From Dipteronia dyeriana (Eukaryota > Streptophyta > Magnoliopsida > Sapindales > Sapindaceae): a stretch of 64,000 bases of DNA. A model generated the notes under the pieces. The model was given only the letters and a program-made list of their open reading frames with translations. It was not told the DNA's origin and made no database searches. Location: the NCBI GenBank assembly GCA_032871835.1, contig CM065297.1:29025598-29089597 (forward strand), given 5' to 3'. Below, piece by piece: positions 1 through 11,353 of this stretch (positions are counted from its first letter, which is position 1; every line of letters starts with the position of its first letter). The translations under genes were made by a program, and so were the position numbers.

Positions 1-521
1 CAAGAAGGGCATCGAGGTTGCCACCGATGAGAGGATGAAAGCCTTTATTCAATGCTTCTCTTCCTCAAACAAATATTTGAAGCACAACTGGTTATTTGCC
101 AAATGTGGTTGGGGTTAGAAAGTCATTGCTAAGCCGATAAGACGTTTGGTGAGGTGCAGGGTTCCTCGATATTTAACTACTCCCGAGTCTTGGGTCAGAA
201 TACCCCACCCCCCCACCCCCATCTTTGGGAGATGATGATATGATCAATCTATCCCAAGCAATTGTTCGCTCTTTAGAAAAGAGGGGGAAGCCTTACCTTT
301 TTGATGAGAATAAAATGGCATGGACTAGGCATTTCCCTATTCCACTAAGCGTAAATGTTGTGAGTGTCCTCCATAATTTTTACTATCTTTACATGTTCTG
401 GGTACCTTTTCTTCTAGCTTTTCTTACTTTAGTGTTTGATGCTGATGTGGTCTGTGATGCTCATGCTTGTAGGGTGAAAGCTGTTACGGAGGCCAGCCAG
501 AAAGATACCGTCAGCCATTAG
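1..521 (+). pseudogene. Unclassified coding remnant
   Basis: A reading frame is open from base 1 to a stop near 118 (contains GIEVATDERMKAFIQCF), and a second stretch runs 225-521 (contains SQAIVRSLEKRGKPYLFDEN). The composition is protein-like and richer in G and C than the flanks, with a C-run at 207-222. I do not recognise a domain. The two stretches may be parts of one plant transposon-encoded protein, but that is a guess. The stretch ends close to the gypsy element that starts at 538, which may have interrupted it. Confidence 0.25.
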
Positions 522-537
522 GCGAATGGGTTTGTAC

Positions 538-1498
538 TGATATGAACCTCACCAAAAACAGTGAGACCCGGAACCAATATATGGTAACGAAGGATCGTTT
601 TCTAATTTCAAGTTTGTAAACAAAAACATTAGCATACCGTGATTATCTATAAAGAGATAAGAACCAACGGTATCAAAAAGTTGTAGACGCCACACTCAAG
701 AAGTAGTGAGAATTGTGAGTGATAAGTCTGGGATTGAACAACACAAGGTAGATCCTTTAATAAGTTCACAAGTTCTATGAAGAACCAAAAGAGAAAATTC
801 TCTCAATTTTATTTAAATTCAAGTATAGTCTACCGAAAATTACATCAATTGGTCCCTTTTATACTAAATTATCTAAGTCCTTAAAATGGAATGAATATTT
901 GAAAATTAATGCCTTACAATCATGAAAATAAATGCAAATAAATTTAGGAAATAACTAAAGACTAAAAACTAGCAACTAGTTGATTTGTCCTTTATTTGGA
1001 AAGTTGAATTTGAGAAACAAATCAGCCATTTATTATAGTAAACAAATCAACTCTTTATTTGGGAAAATAAATAAAATATAGAATATGCTGAAATAGGAAA
1101 TATGCTAAAATTGGATTCTCCTCCAACCATACGTCTCCTAAAATGTAAGAAATATGTTGAAATTCGGACTCCTCAGCTCAAATCTTCATGCAAAAAAATA
1201 GATGGCTAGATCTGGGCCTGTTATGATCTGTTACGGAGGATGCAGTCTTCATAACATTCGTAGGGCTCGTCTTGGACTTTCCGAAAACATATTATATTAG
1301 ATTATTTGACCTTATATGGCCTCTATAGAGGCCTACAAAGTTCAGTCCGGATTTGGTCTTCATGTGGGCTGAATTAGGACTTTAGCAACTCAAAATCAGC
1401 ACATCATTAAATGCTTCTTTGATCCGTTTGTCCCCTTTGTAATTGGTCCAACTGGAATATGCAATGGATCCTTTGGTGATGCTTCTTAATTCTCATCA
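538..1498 (-). repeat. 3' LTR of the gypsy element
   Basis: Begins TGATATGAACCTCACC and ends TTCTCATCA. It matches 4050-5030 along its whole length with many substitutions and small indels. It is the 3' LTR because the gag frame and the primer binding site place the element on the minus strand. Confidence 0.88.
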
Positions 1499-1516
1499 TT
1501 CCCCTTCTCTTCAAAA
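1499..1516 (-). other. Polypurine tract of the gypsy element
   Basis: On the minus strand this reads AAGAGAAGGGGAA immediately before the 3' LTR. It is the expected primer site for plus-strand DNA synthesis. Confidence 0.75.
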
Positions 1517-1957
1517 GGATTCGTCATCGAATCTTCACCATAATGTTTTTGAAAGCTTGCGACACTTCATCAAAGCCATGTAAAAGAGAAACAACAACAC
1601 TAGGCTAGGAAGGGCTAATTCCATTAGTACTAAAACAAGCCTCTTTAATAATTGGCTGATTTAAAAACAAAGCCTTTTTGATCTCACTTTCTCTTGCATA
1701 AAAGCTGATTTGTTTTCTCTTTCTTTTTTTTCTCATCACCATCTTTTTCTTTTTAACCCTTTTTTTTCTTTTTTTGTCTCTCTTTCTTTTGAACTCTCAC
1801 TCTTTTTTTACATCTCTCTCTTTTTTTAACCTCACTTGATATTTAAACACTTGTTTTTGGGATAAAGGTATAAGAGTGATTGACTTTTTATTTAGTGCAA
1901 AGGAGTATCTATTGGTATACTGGTATACCCATCATGCGTCACATGCCTATCAAACTG
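1517..1957 (-). pseudogene. Decayed remainder after the gypsy protease
   Basis: Just beyond the protease stop the same frame still reads QFDRHVTHDG, which in this gypsy group follows the protease LLGRPW motif; here the Trp codon TGG has become TGA. The similarity then fades into a pyrimidine-rich stretch (about 1690-1850 on the plus strand) leading to the polypurine tract. The deletion of reverse transcriptase, RNase H and integrase must fall in this interval. Confidence 0.55.
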
Positions 1958-3535
1958 TCATGGTCTCCCCAAAAGGATATGACCCACATTCATTGGTACC
2001 ACGTCACAAAGGACATCATCTTTGTATTTTCCAATTGAAAATAACACCAACATTTGTTTAGTTATCTGTATTTTCCCACTATCATTTAACCATTGTAGCT
2101 TATAAGGTTTTGGGTGCTTCAAATTGGCCAAATTCAGTTTCTCCACAAAACTAGTGCTAGCCACATTAGTACAACTCCCCCCATCAATAATCATGCTACA
2201 TACCTTATCATTAACATGGCAGCGGGTGTGAAAAATATTGTCACGTTGTACCTCATCATCTTCCTTGGCTTGAGCACTAAGAGCTCTTCTTGCCACCAAA
2301 AGCTCTCCATCCACCGGATATTCAATGTCACTTACATCCTGCAAATGTGGCATGGATTCATCATCAGATTCACCATAAGATTCGATATCACCATCATCCT
2401 TCAAAACCATTACTCTTTTGTTTGGGCATTGAGATACAATATGACATGTGCCCAAATACTTAAAGCACTTAATGTCACGGTTTCTAAAAGGTTGAGAATC
2501 GGATTTATCTTTGGAAGGTTTGTCCTTGGCCTTGAAACTAGGCTGGTTATCCTTCTCATTCCAATTCGGCATCCATGATGATGAAGAACCCGAATTGTGC
2601 CCAACTCGTGTGGAACTCTTTCTCTTCAACTGTTGTTCAACCTTAATGGCCATATGCACAATGTCAATCAATTCAACATAATGTTGCAACTCCACTACAT
2701 TTACAATGTCTCGATGTAGTCCACTTAAGAACCTAGCCATAGTAGCCTTTCGGTCTTCTTCTACATCAGCTTGAATCATGGCTTTCTCATTCTCTTTGTA
2801 GTAGTCTTCAACACACCTAGACCTTTAAGTAAGAGTTTGCAATTCTTGAAACAAATATCTATAATAGTGACTCGAAATGAAACGCTTCCTCATGACAACT
2901 TTCATCTCCTCCCAAGTTTCATTAGGAATTTCTCCATTCCGTCTCTTACTCACAATCAGTTGATCCCACCAAATGAAAGCATAATTAGTGAATTCTATGG
3001 CAGCCAACTTCACCTTCTTCAATTCAGAATAGTCATGGCAGTTAAACACCAATTCTATTCTTTTATCCCACTCCAAATAAGTTTCGAGATCAGTTTTACC
3101 TTGGAAAGTCGGGATCTTCAACTTTATACTACCCAAATTATTAGCAACTCTCTCTCTCTACATTTCTCCTATATTCCTATACCTAACTTCTCTATTCCCA
3201 TACCTAACTCCTCTACCTCCCATTCCACACCTAAATCTACCCGCACCTACATTAGATATACGATCATCCACTTCTAGATCATTCCCATAATCATCATTAT
3301 AATCATCCCTAGGTGGGTTCCTTTATCTTCGTTCAACATTAGGTGCCCTGAATGGCTGCTCCCTTTGCGTACAAGACTCCACTTTATCTATCTTATCATG
3401 CACCTCACCAAACTTAATCTCCATCAGCTCCATATTTTTTTGGATGGCTTTATACAAAAAATTGAGATCTACAGTTTCCGGTGCATCGACGGATAAGTCT
3501 TTACTCTTATCATGTAACATATTTAAAACTCGCAA
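1958..3535 (-). pseudogene. Gypsy Gag-protease polyprotein, stop-interrupted
   Basis: Three open stretches (3535-3323, 3136-2825, 2779-1958) lie in one frame, separated only by in-frame stops; no frameshift is needed. The middle stretch carries the retrotransposon Gag core (IEFTNYAFIWWDQL, ETWEEMKVVMRKRF). The third carries the Gag C-terminus, a zinc knuckle in which the second Cys is Tyr (CFKYLGTCHIVSQC), and a retropepsin-like protease with IIDGGSCTNVAS as the active-site region and GHILLGRP near its end. The stop between the middle and third stretches follows QTLT. Gag would form the particle and the protease would process it. The lack of frameshifts suggests the reading frame stayed intact until fairly late relative to the LTR divergence, or that the element was moved by Gag from other copies. 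Confidence 0.85.
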
Positions 3536-4029
3536 AAGAAAGAAAATTAATAAGCCTCACAAACACATCCTCACGTGTTTACCCTCAAAGATGGTGGCAC
3601 TCACACTCGTGTTTCACTAAATTCTTTTGGCGTTTACCCTCTGATGAGTTCACACTCTCTTACCTTTTTCCACTATTTGTTCACTCTTTCAGTTCTTTTT
3701 TTTTTTTTACTTAGACAGACCCTCACAAGAAGTTTTAAGAAATAAGATGTAACAGAACTATAGGACAAGAATAATAAAGACGAGTTTTTTTTTTGAATAT
3801 CAACGCACGGAATCAAGAAAAGGAATAGATATAGTTGATATAAGTTCAACTGCACGACCTTAAAAAAATTGTACTTTTTTTTACCGACCTTGATCAAATG
3901 GACTGAAGCATGGCTTTTGGTAACCTTTTTTTTGTACCGGATTTGATAAAACGGAGTCAAGTTTTTTTTATTTTTTATCAAACGAATGTAGAGGAGAAGA
4001 ACAAGGATATATTAAACCTAAGTTTAGAA

Positions 4030-4049
4030 ACCTAAGCTCTAATACCAAC
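4030..4049 (-). other. tRNA-iMet primer binding site (gypsy)
   Basis: On the minus strand the bases next to the 5' LTR read TTGGTATTAGAGCTTAGG, matching the 3' end of initiator methionine tRNA except for a C-to-T change in the usual TGGTATCAGAGC. Confidence 0.75.
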
Positions 4050-5030
4050 TGATATGAACCTCACCAAGAACAGTGAGATCCGGAACCAATATATGGTAAC
4101 AAATGATAATTTCCTAATTTCAATTTTGTAAACAAGAACAATATCGGACCGCGACCCGTTATCTATAAGGAGATAAGAGCCAACGGTATCAGGAAGTTGT
4201 AGACGCCACACTCAAGAAGTAGTGAGAATTGTGAGTGATAAGTCTGATTGAAAACCACAAGGCAGATCCCTTGATAAGTTCACAAGTTCTATGAAGAACC
4301 AAAAGAGAAAATTCTCTCAATTTTATTTCAATTCAAGTCTCGTCTACCGAAAATTACATCAATTGGTTCCTTTTATACTAAAATATCTAAGTCCTTAAAA
4401 GGGAATAACTATTCGGCAATTAATGCCTTACAATCAGGAAAATAAATGCAAACAAATTTAAGATATAACTAAATACTAAAAACTAGCAACTAGTTGATTT
4501 GTCCCTTATTTGGAAAGTTGAATTTGGAAAACAAATCAGCCATTTATTTTAGGAATCAAATCAATTCTTTATTTGAGAAAATAAATAAAATATGGAATAT
4601 ACTGAAATAGGAAATATGCTAAAATTAGATTCTCCTCCAACCATACATTGCCCAAAACGTAGGAAATATGTTGAAATCCGGACTCCTCAGCTCAAACTCA
4701 AATCTTCGTACAACAAGATAGATATCCAAATTTGAGCTTGTTATGATTTGTTATAGAGGATAGAGTCCTCATAACATTTGTAGGGATCGTCTTGGGATTT
4801 CCAAAAATATATTATAATAGATAATCTGACTTTATATGCCCTCTATAGAGGCCCACAAATTTCAGCCCAGATTTGGTCTTCATGTGGGCTGAACTTGTGG
4901 GTTGAACTCGGACTTTAGCAACTTAAAATCAGTCCATCATTAAATGCTTCTTTGATCCTCTTGCCCTCTTGTAAATGGCCCAACTGGAATATGCAATGGA
5001 TCATTTGGTGATGCTTCTTAATTCTCATCA
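4050..5030 (-). repeat. 5' LTR of the gypsy element
   Basis: Partner of 538-1498, with the same TGATATGAACC start and TTCTCATCA end. It lies next to the primer binding site and would carry the promoter; I cannot point to a convincing TATA box. Confidence 0.88.
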
Positions 5031-5497
5031 TGCATCCACAAGGTTACAAGGGTAATGAAGATAAGGATTATTATGATGAGTAGGCATGCCAAATGCACTT
5101 ACAGCTGATAGCAAAGGGAATGGGCAAGTCAGTGGTTCTTCCATTCGAGCAGATGCTTTCGGCAATCGATATATTTTTGAGTATATCCCTATCCCCATTC
5201 CAAAAGATCTTTCCACTCGACCCCTAGGGCGGTCACTTGAAGAAAAGGAAGGTGCCAGTCTATTGGAGCAACCTGCCTTGAAAGTTCCACTGCCATAATA
5301 TGACATGGATTATGAACAAAGCAATGGTGTACAATTATTATTAAAAAGTAAAATACCATATAAGCATATATATGCAACCAAGAATCTCAAGAAATTATCA
5401 AGAGAGCATAAAATTAGTCAAATTTTTGCATATTGCAAATCATGCAAGTTTGCTCTCTTTGCTTAAGCTCCAGTCAATGGGGTCAAATCTGACCAAG
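5031..5497. other. Unclassified segment with one open frame
   Basis: A plus-strand frame at 5086-5298 (70 codons, contains IPIPIPKDLSTRPLGRSLEE) is open, and the minus strand is also open across much of the same bases. No family is recognised. It lies between the gypsy 5' LTR and a copia gag remnant and could be an exon fragment or transposon debris. Confidence 0.2.
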
Positions 5498-5900
5498 TCA
5501 ATGAGAGGCATGGGCCTTTATAGACCTACCAAGTTCAATGGATCTAGTTGCATCTATGGGTGTCACATGTGCACAATGGCAAGCGGGTTCATTCTTTCTA
5601 ACCCACCTAGGTTCCACCTTTTCATTTTTAGTGGTCATAAACATGTTTCTAAATTCCTTAGGTTTACAAGAACTTGCCCTATTTTTCATCTGTTTTTATC
5701 TCTTGCTTTTTAACCTATAACTCTTAATGTAATTGAGCAATTGGTCTTAAGTGACCAATCATACCACAAAAATGACAAGTAGGTACAAAGGAAGAATTTA
5801 TACCATAACATGATTTCTTATTGAGGCTTTTCCATATTGATGAGGTTGTCTTTGATTATGCACCAGTTGGCTTCTCCTTGGAGGTTGAGCCGAAGGTTGG
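5498..5900 (-). pseudogene. Copia Gag remnant with zinc knuckle
   Basis: On the minus strand near 5800-5740 the translation reads TCHFCGMIGHLRP, a CCHC zinc knuckle whose last Cys is lost to a 1-bp shift. Downstream, in another frame, 5689-5498 reads EPRWVRKNE and CHCAHV, as seen between the zinc knuckle and protease of plant Ty1/copia polyproteins. Upstream (about 5900-5810) is a low-complexity linker. No LTRs or reverse transcriptase are visible nearby. Confidence 0.55.
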
Positions 5901-6059
5901 CACCTTTATGGTCTAGCTTGTTGAGGTGGTTATCATGTCAATTGTTCACTTTTGAGAGTGTACTTTTATCATGTAGTATAAGATAGTTGGCTGATGGTTG
6001 TGGATTCAATCTGAGGTTTTACCACATAAAAATAACGTGTCAAATTTCTCTAAACTCAA

Positions 6060-6475
6060 ACTCTTTTATATTTGTATATGTGATTCATTGTATCTTGTTG
6101 AATCTTTATTGAATGTCTTTGTAAACAAGATTCTTGATAAGTTGGAGTCGTAAACAATTTATTGAATCTATATTTGTCTTTATATCATTGAAGTGTTTGA
6201 ACATTATATCTTGTAAAATTCTATATCAAGTTGTAAAGTTCTTCATAGTAAATTTACATTATAATATTCAAAGTATAACCTATGGAATTTGCTTTGCATT
6301 GAATATATTTGTATATGAGATACATTGTCTCTTGTTTTGTATATGTGTTAAGTGTATCACATTCTTTCACATTTGTGAGTTTATGCTTGTAGAATAGGAT
6401 GGTGAATTAAGCATACATGAGGTAATTGTTTTCTATTAACAATCATATTAGGAGTTAATTTGTTTGCTTACCAAG
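6060..6475 (-). repeat. Fragment of the 'GTGAATAGG' repeat family
   Basis: The reverse complement of 26280-26600 in the nested element resembles this segment: both hold TCAAGTTGTAAAGT, ATTGAATATA and TTGTTTTCT followed by AACAATCAT. The segment is therefore a third, opposite-strand member of the unclassified family described at 24958-29735. No coding capacity is seen. Confidence 0.5.
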
Positions 6476-6479
6476 TGAC

Positions 6480-8070
6480 TGTTCCACTTCTACATGTAAT
6501 GTAGCCCATGTTTCTTATCGGCTTTTGTTTGTCTCTAGGGTAAAACTGAGTTTTTAACCACTTACATAAGATATGTAGGCCTAAGTTAAAATTGGAGCTC
6601 AAATGGTCAAGGATGGATTTGAAATGGAGCAGAAAAGGCTCAAGTAGCCAAAATAGATGCAAAAGTGACCTTAGAGCGACCTCCACAAAGTCGCCTCAAG
6701 GTCACCGACTTCTCGGCTTAAAGACTCTCCACCAGACGTAAAAGTGACCTCAAGCCGATGTGACCCAAGTTGGCCCAAGGTCGCTATTATCTCGTATTTG
6801 ACCTCATAAGACAGTAGTAGAAGTGACCTTAGGGCGACTTGACCCAAGTCGCCCCAAGTTCGCATCTCTCTCGGGTCAACAGTAACGACCTGTGCTATTC
6901 AGCCCCAAAGTCACCCCAAGGTCGCCTCTATGCCCAGAAAAGGTATAAAATCAGAGAATTTACCTTTTTACCCCTACCCTAATCCCCTTATCTATATATA
7001 CTATTATTATTTCTAGACCTAAATATCACTCACAAGACCTAATAATATTCACAATTACCTCATCCTTTCATCATTCTCATACATCATCAACCCAACTTCC
7101 ATGAAAATCACCAAGATTCCATCTTTCCCTAAAATCCAACTCATCCACTACACCCATACACCAATACCATCATCACTTCACGTTTTTGGGCAAATGGTGG
7201 TTTAGATATATGAAGAAGAAGAAGATTCAAGAAAAGAGGAGGCTCATCTATATAGTTTTCTCTAAACTCTTTCTCTTTCATATTTTGGTGCAGAGCCATG
7301 TATTTATTTTCATATATGTTTTGTATGGCTCTAGTTTGTAACATGAACTAAATTTTTGTTGCTTAGGCTTAATGAACTCAAACCATTGAATTTATCTATA
7401 AAGACCACTCGTTTATCCATGTGTGTTTTGTCTTTTGTATGGATTTTTTTGAATGCTTAATGCTTTCGTTTGATTGATCAACTTATGAATGATATTCGGT
7501 CGTGTTTTGAACCGAGGGGTGACACACAACACGTGTTTGATAAAGTGTCCTTTATGCACTATCTAGTAAGGAAGAGATACGTGAGTCTAGCGTATAGGAA
7601 CCTTTTTTGTGTGTCAAGCTCTTAATGAATTCATGCATATAGTCTAGCGGTCATCGAGAGATAGACTTTGGGTATGCTTGGATATGATTTCTATTACTCG
7701 AGAGAGAGTGGAGATTATTGTTGGATAAATGAGTCTACAATTCACATTTACACTAACTGGGTATTTGAGTGAGTCTAGATCAAGCTTATTTAGCTAGAGG
7801 GTAAGGTGGATTCTATGTCTTAGCATTTCTCATCATATAGTTACATTCATTTTCCTTGATTACTTTCATCACACAATTTAGTTTGAAATTGTTATAGTAT
7901 TTTAATTTAGATTAATTGTAGTTCATTTAAGATCAACATTCTCTTTTAATCATCGTTAAAATAGCAGCAAAATCAATCATTTTCGGTACTCAACTTCTCA
8001 ATCTTTGTGGGAACGAACTTTATTCATTATTGTACTACACTCTGATATCGTACACTTACGAGCGCCAACA
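6480..8070 (+). repeat. Gypsy-type LTR-like block, probably a remnant
   Basis: The block holds repeated GACCTTRGGGCGACTT/CGCCCCAAG motifs (6665-6930), a TATA box (TATAAAA, 6944-6950), a long pyrimidine-rich leader-like part, and an end reading GTGGGAACGAACTTT...TTACGAGCGCCAACA (to 8070). Plant Athila/Tat-type gypsy LTRs often end this way and are followed by a TGGCGCC-like primer site; here ATTTTGATCGAGTCACC follows, a poor match. The left end is uncertain and no partner LTR is in the window. Confidence 0.4.
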
Positions 8071-8215
8071 TTTTGATCGAGTCACCAAGTATTTGATAAA
8101 AGCGTCGAAAGAGTTTTAAAAATACAGTGTCAACCTATTTACCCTCCCCATCCCCCCGCCCCCCACTAAGTTGTTTAGTTCATAACCTTGTAGGAATTTT
8201 AATTGGTATCAGGGC
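8071..8215 (+). other. Remnant with iMet-type primer site, hAT target
   Basis: A C-run (8150-8165) is followed by AATTTTAATTGGTATCAGGGC. Joined across the hAT insertion with GCGGGTCACTTAAGG (from 20866) the site would read TGGTATCAGAGC, a tRNA-iMet primer binding site. The hAT element therefore seems to have inserted in the primer site of an older LTR retrotransposon, of which little else is recognisable. Confidence 0.4.
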
Positions 8216-8696
8216 TAGACATGCCCAAGGTTCAGGTCCGGTTCAGTTTAGTTCTGGTTCTAAACTGCTGGTTCTGATTCCGAAAGGAGCAAGAATCGGA
8301 ACCGTAGACAGGCGGTTCCGGTTCCGTCGGTTTTGGTTCGGTTCCACCAGTTTCGATGGTTCAGTTCCTATTTTTTTAATTATTACTATTATACTAATTT
8401 AAAAAAAAATACCGAAACATAAGACATGTAATAATGTGAAATTGTAAATGAATTTTATTGCATAAGGCTGTAAGCCGAAATTAAAATAGAAAAAAAAAAC
8501 ACTAAATACATAAATTGAAATAAATGTATAAAACAAAAAAATAAAAATTGGTCTTACACTTAATTTGTACCAAAATTATGTTGCCTACGTATTCTCTTAG
8601 GATTTAGAGGAATCAAAGACCACGTAGTTCTTTTACATTTTATTACCTTTTACATCTGTAAGTCTATAACTAATCGCTGTCTTCCGTTCCGGTGCC

Positions 8697-9329
8697 GGTG
8701 GTGTGTTCATCATCGAAGAAATCGTAAATCACTTCTGGCTCCATTTCTTGTTTTCTGTATTCAGCATTTGTCCAATCATCAACACACACGTGGACTTGAA
8801 CTGATTCTGGACTCAAAAGAGACCGTCTTGCATCCATAATATTTCCACCGGCGCTAAACTCTTGTTACACAGCCACTGTAGAAACCGGTGTTGCAAGAAT
8901 CTATTTGGCTATTATAGACAAGATTAGGAAGTGCTTTTGATGTTCCTTCCACCAATGTAGAATATCAAATTGATCCACATCATTGTCTCCTATAAACTCA
9001 AAATTGGTACTGTGATAAGTTTCAGCCTTATAATACGAGACCGAACTTGAAGAAGAAGAAGAAGAACCTCATAGTCCTTTGATCTTTTAGGATAATAGTG
9101 CAGACCCTGCCCCAACACTCCAAAAGATCGAGATTGGCAGACATTATCAGTTTATGGAACACTAATGTTCAATGATGGACGATAAATTCTACAATATTCA
9201 TCATATAACTGATAAAATAATGTATTAATTGTAGAACAATTAGTATTAATATCAAGTTCTATGCCTAAACAATTATAATAAATAGTTAAATAATCTGTCA
9301 AATTTTCTATTATGCAAGGTGGGTCAAAA
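8697..9329 (-). pseudogene. hAT A transposase, C-terminal part
   Basis: Read on the minus strand, 9329-9150 contains DPPCIIENLTDYLTIYYN and LFYQLYDEYC. About 8968-8705 contains the hAT C-terminal dimerisation region: FDILHWWKEH, then ATPVSTVAV, then EFSAGGNIMDARRSLLSP and a short acidic tail. Two stop codons fall inside that region (after SIIAK and after VSTVAV), so it is not functional. A Glu-Asp-rich low-complexity stretch is encoded around 9040-9060 (GAAGAA repeats). The N-terminal half lies at 18662-20258 beyond the copia insertion. Confidence 0.82.
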
Positions 9330-11332
9330 TGTTGGAACCCCATTCACCAGTCACGCAACAGGAATGGGTTTTAAATTTTTTTATACATATCGTAATCTGT
9401 ATCTGGAACCAGTGAACTTGAAATCGTATTTATTTTCGGAACAAATATTACATATAAAAATTATTACACTAATAAAATATATATGTAAATACAGAAAATT
9501 GTAATCAATAATAAAAAAGTATATTAATAAGCTTACCAACGTTTGGAGGCTCATTTACTTTTCGATATGCTCCTGATCTGTACCACTGATCTTCCTCGCT
9601 ATATCTCGGGACAGGTAACTGCGTGTGTGTGCGTCACAGATTCAAGATCTTAGGAGGATGTTGTAGAGAAAAATGAATAAATAAACTATTTCTTCTTAAA
9701 AAAAACACTACGTAGAACAATTCTAGTGGTTAAAAAAAATAGTTTATTTTTATTTATTTTTATTTATTTTTTCTTTGGTGCAATGACCAGCACACACTAA
9801 AAAAACAAAAGTATGTTGTTTTTTTTATTTGGCACGTCTAACAAAAACAAAAAACCCTTTATTTCTTTTTTTGTCAATGTATATATATAAGCTGTGCGTT
9901 TTCACGCACAATACTTTTTTTTTTAAATATTATATGTCATATATATAATATTTAGATTAAAAAAAAAACTGATAAAATCTAATTTGATTTTTAAAAAAAT
10001 TCAGATAAAAAATATCTCATATCTTTTAATTGATTTTATTTGAATTCAAACTATTTAAATTCAAAAAATAAAAATATTTAATTTAATAAAATAAAATAAT
10101 CACATTATCTTATTTTATTCAAAAATAAATATCAACATATACTCTCGATTAAGTGATTAATAACATAACTAAATAATTTCATTATTAAAGTTATTTAATC
10201 AACATTATCCATTAATTAAATAATCTCATTATTCAATTAATTCCCGAATAAATTACGTGTCACTTTCGTAACACAATTAATTGGACAATCCAATTAATTA
10301 ACTGTGACCCTTGTTACCTAAATCGATCGGGCTAGCAAGGGGACCTAATGGACCCACAGTATTTTGAACTCCAATAATCCTCAGAATCATTAATTAAACT
10401 CTTTAATTAATATTATTTGATTATTAACTCTGGTGTTATTCCACTAAAAATCAGAAGCTGTACACTCTCAACTGCAGACGTTTTTACACAGACCGATACA
10501 ACTCGGTGTTTATCAATATAGCTATTACATATGGTGTGATCCTCCACAGTAGTTCATAATTAGAGCTGGGTCATAACATTTGTTATACCCCTCTAATTAC
10601 ATTTATCCTTTAAGTACCATTGATTCTCCAATGGACAATAAATCCCATTTCCTCACGGAATTAGGAGAGCGCTCATATTGGCCAAGCCCCGAATCAACCC
10701 TTAAGGGAACTACCATCTACTTCTCACAAGAAGGAGTGGATTCCACTATTGTGTACAAACCTTCCCAGCCACAAGTCAAACCGCAATCCCAACATATGGA
10801 GTATATTGATCAGGAAATGCAACTGACCTCACCCATGGTATATCAAAGACCACGATCTAACCTGAAGAAGTCGATAAGACACTCAGGATTAAGATCACCT
10901 ATATATAGCCATAATTAGTTGATATATATGAATCCCATCGGTAAACGGATCTTGGTGTGAGATTCATATAGTTCATGGCCCAGTCCTATATGATCATATC
11001 ATACAAGGTGCCTCTATTCACATATCTCATATGAATGATTCAGGATAGAATCATTGTACATTACGAAATGGACCGCAGCTATAGATTAACCTCAAATAAA
11101 GTACCCAACTTTATTTGCTATCTATGGACTCTTTAGATTGCACGTCTCTTACTGTATCCATCCGTATATGACACTCATATACACAGTTCGAGATTACATC
11201 TGGCAATCTAGGATGTTAATATGTGTATAAGTTTATAAAATAAATAACATAACAAGAATGAATTGAACATTTCTTTTTATTTACTTCATAAATCCATTTA
11301 CAAATTACATGCTTAGGGCATAAACCCCAACA
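9330..11332 (-). repeat. 3' LTR of copia element A
   Basis: Begins TGTTGGAACCCCATTCACC and ends CATAAACCCCAACA on the plus strand; pairs with 16645-18656. It includes AT-rich blocks (9880-10260) and, near 10618-10918, a plus-strand (antisense to the element) frame of about 100 codons that is preserved in the partner LTR. Confidence 0.92.
10580..10918 (+). CDS. Antisense open frame inside LTR A (left copy)
   Basis: The frame contains MDNKSHFLTELGERSYWP from 10630 on and ends RSPIYSHN. The right LTR holds a nearly matching frame (17955-18242). It runs opposite to the element's genes. The conservation may simply reflect LTR identity, and I know of no product, so translation is doubtful. Confidence 0.2.
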   Translation: MLYPSNYIYPLSTIDSPMDNKSHFLTELGERSYWPSPESTLKGTTIYFSQEGVDSTIVYKPSQPQVKPQSQHMEYIDQEMQLTSPMVYQRPRSNLKKSIRHSGLRSPIYSHN

Positions 11333-11350
11333 ATCTCCCACTTGCACTAA
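11333..11350 (-). other. Polypurine tract of copia element A
   Basis: The minus strand reads GCAAGTGGGAGAT directly before TGTTGGGG of the 3' LTR, the usual polypurine context in this plant copia group. Confidence 0.8.
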
Positions 11351-11353
11351 TGC

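Larger units (their letters stand above)
538..5030 (-). mobile_element. Ty3/gypsy retrotransposon lacking RT and integrase
   Basis: Two direct repeats of about 0.97 kb (538-1498 and 4050-5030) both begin TGATATGAACC and end TTCTCATCA, so they fit the TG...CA rule for LTRs. Between them, on the minus strand, lie a tRNA-iMet primer binding site beside the right repeat, a gag-protease frame, and a purine tract beside the left repeat; the element therefore reads right to left. The internal part is only about 2.55 kb. There is no reverse transcriptase, RNase H or integrase, so this is a deletion derivative that needs proteins in trans. Flanking 5-mers are TGTAC and TGCAT, a poor match for a target duplication, consistent with an old insertion. 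The LTRs differ at roughly 20 of the first 150 positions by eye. Confidence 0.85.

Noticed and set aside
2114..2578. Plus-strand frame of 154 codons
   Set aside because: It is antisense to the gypsy Gag-protease frame and has no features of its own.
538..5030. Clear 5-bp target duplication of the gypsy element
   Set aside because: TGTAC and TGCAT differ at two of five positions, so I do not claim it.
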